Part shown: positions 5,874-10,866 of the stretch, in pieces
Position numbering within the stretch: the stretch's first letter is position 1
Layout of the letters: each line of letters begins with the position of its first letter
DNA from: Candidatus Rifleibacteriota bacterium
GTDB taxonomy: Bacteria > Riflebacteria > Ozemobacteria > Ozemobacterales > Ozemobacteraceae
Assembly (NCBI GenBank): GCA_029560455.1
Contig: JAKQKW010000316.1
Location: 1-10,866, forward strand
Reading direction: 5' to 3'
DNA length: 10,866 nucleotides
Made by a program: the position numbers and the translations under genes
Notes under the pieces: model-generated
Told to the model about the DNA's origin: nothing
Seen by the model: the letters and a program-made list of their open reading frames with translations, nothing else
The model's database searches: none

Positions 5874-6584
5874 TCAGTTATTCACAGGCTCGACAACACG
5901 ATAATCCTGTCGGCGATGGCAGAGGTCGGCAATTTTGCCTGATAAGCCATAAAGGATCAGAGTGTCGCCGGCAAACATACGGTCATCTGCTTTCTGGGTT
6001 CCGATAAATGCTCCCTCTGCCCTTAGAATACCCAGAACGAGTATTCCCTCCCGGGCAAGCGCAGCTTCTATCAGCGATTTTCCCTCGATCCAGTCGCCAA
6101 CGTCGATCGGCATTTCAGTAACGGCATAGCCATTCTGCAGTTGCAGAACTGAAATATAATCAACGACTTCAAGATTGGTCCATTTTTTAAGAAACCAGGC
6201 AATAACCCGGTTCATACGCACTTCCAGAGATTTGCTCCAGGCCGCGGCCACGATCAGAAGTATCCCGCCCGAAAAAGCCAGTGCGTGCGATTTCCAGTTT
6301 TCGGCCTGGGCGGTGTTGATGAGAGACAGTGCCGCAGTAGCGACGACAGTGGTCAACCCTATGTTGCCAAGGAGCATCAGAATGACGATTATCTGCCTTC
6401 TGACGGGGTGATTGACCACATTTTCCGACTCTCTGGTAGTGAAACCAGAGCCGGTAAAAGCAGAGTAGGCCTGAAAGCGGGCCGCTTCTATCGACAAACC
6501 CGTCAACATGAGAGCAATGGTTGCTATTCTCGTAACAAGCAGCGACAATGCCACAGCAATAAACAACGAAAAAATTGCTACCAC
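5874..6584 (-). CDS. Membrane protein with a C-terminal TrkA_C (RCK_C) domain
   Basis: This is a 236-residue protein. Hydrophobic segments lie at about 3-29, 65-89 and 103-117. Between the first two is SAFTGSGFTTRESENVVNHPVR (41-62), a block I know from the family annotated as TrkA C-terminal domain-containing membrane proteins; its GSGFTT resembles a Trk/Ktr pore-loop signature. Residues 146-226 form the RCK_C/TrkA_C domain (LQNGYAVTEMPI, WIEGKSLIEA, GILVLGILR, GDTLILYG), a cytoplasmic ligand-sensing module. With only about three helices it is far shorter than a full TrkH transporter, so it may act as an oligomer or as an accessory to ion transport. The start is GTG at 6584 with AAGGG 8 bases before it; an in-frame TAG shortly upstream rules out a much longer protein. 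It leads a tight group with the next two genes. Confidence 0.85.
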   Translation of the reverse strand: MVAIFSLFIAVALSLLVTRIATIALMLTGLSIEAARFQAYSAFTGSGFTTRESENVVNHPVRRQIIVILMLLGNIGLTTVVATAALSLINTAQAENWKSHALAFSGGILLIVAAAWSKSLEVRMNRVIAWFLKKWTNLEVVDYISVLQLQNGYAVTEMPIDVGDWIEGKSLIEAALAREGILVLGILRAEGAFIGTQKADDRMFAGDTLILYGLSGKIADLCHRRQDYRVVEPVNN

Positions 6585-6900
6585 TTCTGCCGCCCTTTCC
6601 CTCTATTAAAAGCTGACTTATACCGACTTTAAAAATATACCACAAAGTTCGCCAACTCCGAAATGTCACAGCATCGATAACTGCACCATCATGGACAGTT
6701 TTTGGCATTTTTTCTATTAAGCCGTGGCAGAGAAATACCAACCGACCGGCAGTCGAGGCTGTTTCGCATCGGTCGGTAATTTTGATTTTATCTTTTGCAC
6801 AAATCGCGGTAGAATAAACCCCGGAAAAGAATTTTCTAAATCCGGCCCTGATGCACCACGTTAAAACAGACACAATCAGGCATCTTTCTGGAGGCTTTTA
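6585..6900. promoter_or_regulatory. Divergent intergenic region between the minus-strand genes and the macroglobulin gene
   Basis: This 316-base region separates start codons on opposite strands, so it must hold promoters for both. It contains the hairpin at 6741-6777, an AT-rich run at 6778-6796 and a TAGAAT (6810-6815) that could be a plus-strand -10. No -35 at proper spacing was found for it. On the minus strand, TATAAG (complement of 6617-6622) is a possible -10 with only a poor -35. I see no convincing gene within it. Confidence 0.6.
6741..6777. promoter_or_regulatory. 8-bp hairpin ACCGACCG/CGGTCGGT in the divergent region
   Basis: Perfect arms at 6741-6748 and 6770-6777 flank a 21-base loop that contains a smaller CAG/CTG pairing. 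On the plus strand it is followed by interrupted T-runs (6781-6796), so it could be a weak terminator or attenuator ahead of the macroglobulin gene. The same sequence could equally be a repressor site in double-stranded DNA. Confidence 0.4.
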
Positions 6901-9900
6901 ATGAAAAGTTGGTTCAAACCGGTTGCGCTTTTGCTGTTTATGGCACTGTTTGCAGCCTGCCCTGGCTTTGCCCAGAGCCGCAGCGAACTCTGGCAGAAGG
7001 TCGAGGAAGCCAAATCGCAGGGTCTGCCGCAGACTGCGATCGAGCACCTTACGCCCATCTATGAATCGGCAATAAAGGAAGGCCACATGGTTGACGCAGT
7101 CAGAGCTCTGTGCGAAAGAATCGTGCAGGAAGGCACGATTCAGGGCAATCAACCGCAGGAAAAAATTGTCAGACTCGAACAGGAAATCGAGAAGGCCGAT
7201 GCCAGCATCAAACCGCTGCTTAACATCATTCTCGCCAAATGGTACTGGCATTTTTACAACCGCAACAGTTACCGCTTCATAAACCGTTCGCGCACCGAAG
7301 GTTTGAACGAAAAAGACTTCACCACCTGGGATCTGCCGAAACTTTTCACGCATATCGGCAATCTCTACGAAAATGTTCTCAAAGAAGAAGAAAGCCTGCG
7401 CAAGCTGCCGATTTCGACGCTTGACGGGTTCCTTGAAAAGGGCAACCAGCCCGAAAATCTGCGCCCGACACTTTTCGATTTCTTCGCCCACGAAGCTCTC
7501 GATTTCTACATGGCTGATGCCCAGAGCGCTGCCAAACCGGTACGCGCTTTCGAAATCGAAGCTTCCAGCCCCGCCATTGGTGAACGCGATGCCTTCATGA
7601 AATGGCAGCCCGACACCCTCGACAAGGATTCATGCAATCTGCGCGCCGTGATTCTGCTGCAGCGCCTGCTCAAGTCAGCCCTTGAAGCCGACAATCGTGA
7701 CGCTCTGCTCGACAATGATCTGCTTCGTATGGCATGGGCGCGCCGGGTCGCGGTCGGCGACAATCTCAGCGAAATCTATATCAAAGAACTCGAAAAATTT
7801 GCCGCCGCCAACAAAGATCACCCCTATGCCGGCACCGCCATCGGCTACATCGCCCAGGAATACGTAAGTCAAAACCAGATGGTTAAGGCGCTCGAATATG
7901 CTGAAAAAGGCGCCAACAGTTACCCGGGCACCCACGGCGAAAGTATCTGCCGCAATGTCATCGCAACTGTCCTTACCAAAGACATCAATATCGAAACCGA
8001 ACGGGTCATGCTGCCCGAAGCAGCTAAGGTAAAGGTTTCGTTCAGAAATATCGAAAAAGTCTATTTCAGACTTATCGAGCGCGCCACCGACGAACTCTTT
8101 GATGTCGAAAACTATTCACCTGATAACATCAACTGGGACCGCTACGAAAAAATTATCGCCCGCCCGGCAGTTCTGAAATGGAACGCCGACCTCGACCCGG
8201 GCAAAGAATATGCAGGCTGCGAAGCATTTGTCGACATGCCGCAGATGAAACCAGGCCTATATTATCTTGCCGCCAGCGTCAAAGAAGACTTTACTCAGGG
8301 CAACAACTGCCTGCAGGTTGCCCCGGTCATCGTCGGCAAACTTGGCATGGCGGTGCGCAAGCGTGGCTCGAAAACCGAAGTCTTTATCGTCAACAATGTC
8401 TCTGGCGAACCAATGGAAGCAGTGCGTGTCAAAGGCTATACCCACGAATACCGCAAGGGCTGGCGTCAGATAATGACCGGCAGCACCGACAAAAACGGCA
8501 TGGCTTCGTTCGATGCCCAGAGCGAAAGCGGTTTTTTCATTGCTGAACACAAGGGGCATACGGTTTATCGCACCGCTGATTTTTATGCCTACGGCTACGA
8601 CGGATACAACGGCGGCGGCAATGTCTATTTCTTCACCGACCGTGCCATTTACCGCCCAGGGCAGACTGTTTATGTAAAAGGTATTGCCGCCAGTTTCGAC
8701 ACCAGAAACAACGAATACAAAACCATCAACAACACCTCTATCACGATCGTATTCAATGACCCGAACGGCCAGGAAGTCAAAAAAGAAACGCTGAAAACCA
8801 ATGAATTCGGCTCTTTCTCGACGACCTTCATCGCCCCCGCCGACCGCCTGACCGGTGCCTACAGCATCTACAGTCAGACCTACGGCGGCTCTACCCAGAT
8901 CAGGGTCGAAGAATACAAACGCCCGAAATTCAAAGTCGAGATCGAGACACCGACCCAGAGTTATCAGCTCGACCAGCTGGTGCAGCTGACCGGCCGCGCC
9001 ACCGCCTATACCGGTGCCAAAATCGACAACGCCCAGGTTAAATACCGGGTTGTGCGTGAAGTTCGCTACCCACCCTGGTGCTGGTGGTATTTCAATGCCG
9101 GCAGCTCTCAGGAAATAGCCCACGGCACCACCTCTACCGACACCAACGGCGAGTTTTCGATCAAGTTCACTGCCAAGCCTGACCGTAGCGTGCCACGTGA
9201 TACCGAACCGGTCTTTCATTATACCGTCAGTGCCGATGTCATCGACGGAACCGGCGAAACCCGCTCTGACAATACGATCGTTCGTATCGGTTACACTGCC
9301 ATGGCCCTCGGCCTGACTGCTCCTGAAGTTACTGAATCCGACAAGCCTTTCAATGTCAGCGTCAGAACAACGACCCTCGACGGCAAAGGCATTGCCGGCG
9401 CCGGCAGCTTTCTGGTCTACTCTCTCAAGCAGCCAGAACGCGCCCACCGCAAGAATTATTTTTCGGGCACTCTCGCGGCAAAAACCGATAAATCAGAGAT
9501 CAGAACATGGGAAGAAGACAAGGTCGTTTTTGAGCAGAGCTTCAATACTTCGATCGAAGGCAACTTTGCCTGTGAAGTAAAGCTGCCCGAAGGGGCTTAC
9601 CGCATCAAAGCGCAGACCCGCGACCGTTACAACAATGAAGTCAACGCCATCGCCAACTTCATCGTCACCAGCTACGAGAGCGACAGCTTTGGCGTAAAGA
9701 TTCCGTTCTTTTTCAATGTCACCAGCGGCAACCTGCAGCCAGGTGACACATTTACCGCCTTCTGGGCTACAGGCTACGGAAAAGGCCCGGCCTACATCGA
9801 GATCGAACACCGCCAGAAACTTGTTAAAGCCTTCTGGACCGACGTTAACGCCGGCAAAGTGCAGATCAGCCTGCCGATCACCGAAGAACACCGCGGTGGC

Positions 9901-10866
9901 TTCAATGTCAGGGTCATGCAGATCAAGGAAAACCGCGAATATTTCCATGTGCAGTATGTTCCGGTCGCCTGGTCGAACAAGGAGCTCAAGCTCAAGTTCG
10001 CGCACATGACCTCAAAGATGCAGCCAGCCCAGAAAGACACCTGGAAAATCGAAATTTCGGGCCCAGAAGCCGAAAAGGGCGCCATCGAAATGGTTGCCGC
10101 CATGTATGACGCCAGTCTCGACGCTTTTGCCGCTCAGAGCTGGCCGAGTGGGTTCCCGGTTTTTTATTCTGATTCGAATTACGTCAACGTCAGCTTCGCC
10201 AACCAGCTGACCGGCCTCTACGTCTGGACCAACGACCTGAATCACCATCCTGGCATTGGTTACCGCTCTTACCCGCAGCTGCCAGCCAACATTCAGAATG
10301 ATTTCTTCGGCTATTACATGCATCATCGATCCAAGAGCATGCGCCTGTCAGCGATGCCGATGGCACCATCAGCCGCCCCCATGGCTGGCGGCAGAGCCAT
10401 GGAAGAACCGATGATGGAAAAGAGCATGGCAGCCGACAGCTTTGCCGACAGCGAAGGGCTCGCAGCACAGGCTGCACCCGCCCCCATGGAATCGAAAGAA
10501 AAGCGTGACGGTGGACCGGCGGCGAAAGCTGCCAACGGTGGTGGCGCCGGCGCTGCTGCAGACAAGGCACCAGAAGTCGACTTAGACAAGGTTTCTGCCC
10601 GTGCAAACCTCAATGAAACGGCGTTCTTCTACCCGCACCTGATTACCGGCGAAGATGGCGTTGTCTCTATTGAATTCACGATGCCCGAAGCCCTCACCAC
10701 CTGGAAGTTCCTTGGCTTTGCCCATGGCAGCAAACTGCAGGCCGGCAGCATCACCGGCGAAACCATCACTCAGAAAGATCTGATGGTGCAGCCGAATCCG
10801 CCGAGATTTCTGCGTGAAGGCGACAAGCTGCGTTTCACTGCAAAAGTTACCAACCTCTCAGACAAG
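6901..10866 (+). CDS. Alpha-2-macroglobulin family protein (3' end outside the window)
   Basis: The frame is open for 1322 codons and runs off the window. Bacterial alpha-2-macroglobulins are large envelope proteins thought to trap foreign proteases. The start has GGAGG (6890-6894) at a 6-base gap. Residues 1-22 are a signal peptide; FAAC at 17-20 could make it a lipoprotein, while cleavage after GFA is also possible. Residues about 25-360 are helical with TPR-like pairs near 300-350. Beta-rich macroglobulin domains start near 372. The MG2 domain is marked by TDRAIYRPGQ (579-588). A Trp cluster PPWCWWYF sits at 724-731. Residues 1140-1235 are low-complexity and rich in Met, Ala and Pro, in the place of a bait region. 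The A2M core begins at NETAFFYP (1238-1245) and FTMPEALTTWK (1259-1269). The thioester site would lie beyond the window, so its presence cannot be judged. The layout resembles the Bacteroidetes-type proteins more than E. coli YfhM. Confidence 0.95.
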   Translation, partial: MKSWFKPVALLLFMALFAACPGFAQSRSELWQKVEEAKSQGLPQTAIEHLTPIYESAIKEGHMVDAVRALCERIVQEGTIQGNQPQEKIVRLEQEIEKADASIKPLLNIILAKWYWHFYNRNSYRFINRSRTEGLNEKDFTTWDLPKLFTHIGNLYENVLKEEESLRKLPISTLDGFLEKGNQPENLRPTLFDFFAHEALDFYMADAQSAAKPVRAFEIEASSPAIGERDAFMKWQPDTLDKDSCNLRAVILLQRLLKSALEADNRDALLDNDLLRMAWARRVAVGDNLSEIYIKELEKFAAANKDHPYAGTAIGYIAQEYVSQNQMVKALEYAEKGANSYPGTHGESICRNVIATVLTKDINIETERVMLPEAAKVKVSFRNIEKVYFRLIERATDELFDVENYSPDNINWDRYEKIIARPAVLKWNADLDPGKEYAGCEAFVDMPQMKPGLYYLAASVKEDFTQGNNCLQVAPVIVGKLGMAVRKRGSKTEVFIVNNVSGEPMEAVRVKGYTHEYRKGWRQIMTGSTDKNGMASFDAQSESGFFIAEHKGHTVYRTADFYAYGYDGYNGGGNVYFFTDRAIYRPGQTVYVKGIAASFDTRNNEYKTINNTSITIVFNDPNGQEVKKETLKTNEFGSFSTTFIAPADRLTGAYSIYSQTYGGSTQIRVEEYKRPKFKVEIETPTQSYQLDQLVQLTGRATAYTGAKIDNAQVKYRVVREVRYPPWCWWYFNAGSSQEIAHGTTSTDTNGEFSIKFTAKPDRSVPRDTEPVFHYTVSADVIDGTGETRSDNTIVRIGYTAMALGLTAPEVTESDKPFNVSVRTTTLDGKGIAGAGSFLVYSLKQPERAHRKNYFSGTLAAKTDKSEIRTWEEDKVVFEQSFNTSIEGNFACEVKLPEGAYRIKAQTRDRYNNEVNAIANFIVTSYESDSFGVKIPFFFNVTSGNLQPGDTFTAFWATGYGKGPAYIEIEHRQKLVKAFWTDVNAGKVQISLPITEEHRGGFNVRVMQIKENREYFHVQYVPVAWSNKELKLKFAHMTSKMQPAQKDTWKIEISGPEAEKGAIEMVAAMYDASLDAFAAQSWPSGFPVFYSDSNYVNVSFANQLTGLYVWTNDLNHHPGIGYRSYPQLPANIQNDFFGYYMHHRSKSMRLSAMPMAPSAAPMAGGRAMEEPMMEKSMAADSFADSEGLAAQAAPAPMESKEKRDGGPAAKAANGGGAGAAADKAPEVDLDKVSARANLNETAFFYPHLITGEDGVVSIEFTMPEALTTWKFLGFAHGSKLQAGSITGETITQKDLMVQPNPPRFLREGDKLRFTAKVTNLSDK

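Noticed and set aside
6187..6873. 228-codon minus-strand frame beginning in the divergent region
   Set aside because: Most of it overlaps the TrkA_C gene in another frame, and the real protein's motifs are in the other frame. Its 5' part crosses the hairpin and regulatory region.
6898..7491. 197-codon minus-strand frame
   Set aside because: It is antisense to the start of the macroglobulin gene and lacks independent support.
8257..9447. 396-codon open frame on the minus strand
   Set aside because: It is fully antisense to the macroglobulin gene, whose domains are clear. The frame stays open because of biased codon use on the coding strand, and the product has no recognisable motifs.

Overview
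The window looks like a piece of chromosome from a Gram-negative-type bacterium. It has Sec signal peptides, several small membrane proteins and a large envelope alpha-2-macroglobulin. There are no tRNA or rRNA genes, no transposases, no phage genes and no CRISPR repeats. Base composition is moderate and codon use looks even throughout. The mix of genes (paired TPM-domain proteins, uncharacterised secreted proteins, a Bacteroidetes-like macroglobulin) would fit an uncultured lineage such as Candidatus Riflebacteria or a planctomycete-type group. That placement is a weak impression, not a result.

Layout. Bases 1-508 hold no convincing conventional gene but are dense in inverted repeats. Bases 24-159 carry a string of small hairpins, four with the same TCCTG word at the apex. 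Bases 305-333 are a clear Rho-independent terminator for minus-strand transcription, and 334-484 is a structured stretch just before it. From 509 to 6584 all genes lie on the minus strand, in tight groups. In transcription order these are: a TrkH-like/TrkA_C membrane protein (6584-5874), a membrane-anchored all-helical protein with a DVDSGP motif (5857-4664) and a two-helix membrane protein (4667-4368, ATGA overlap). Next come a soluble zinc-ribbon TPM protein (4278-3742) and a membrane TPM protein with its own zinc ribbon (3755-2565, 14-base overlap). The last three are a 52-residue single-helix protein (2379-2221), an anchored protein with a DUF4177-like C-terminus (2106-1498) and a secreted conserved hypothetical (1495-509, 2 bases downstream).

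Bases 6585-6900 are a divergent regulatory region with an 8-bp hairpin. From 6901 to the end of the window runs the plus-strand alpha-2-macroglobulin gene (1322 codons visible, 3' end missing).

Functionally, most recognisable products act in the envelope: a periplasmic or lipid-anchored protease trap, two TPM-domain proteins and several secreted or membrane proteins of unknown role. Overlaps and short gaps suggest three minus-strand units (6584-4368, 4278-2565, 2379-509). No known pathway links them. No recognisable new defence or mobile system is present. The best candidates for undescribed biology are the hairpin array and the structured minus-strand element in the first 500 bases.
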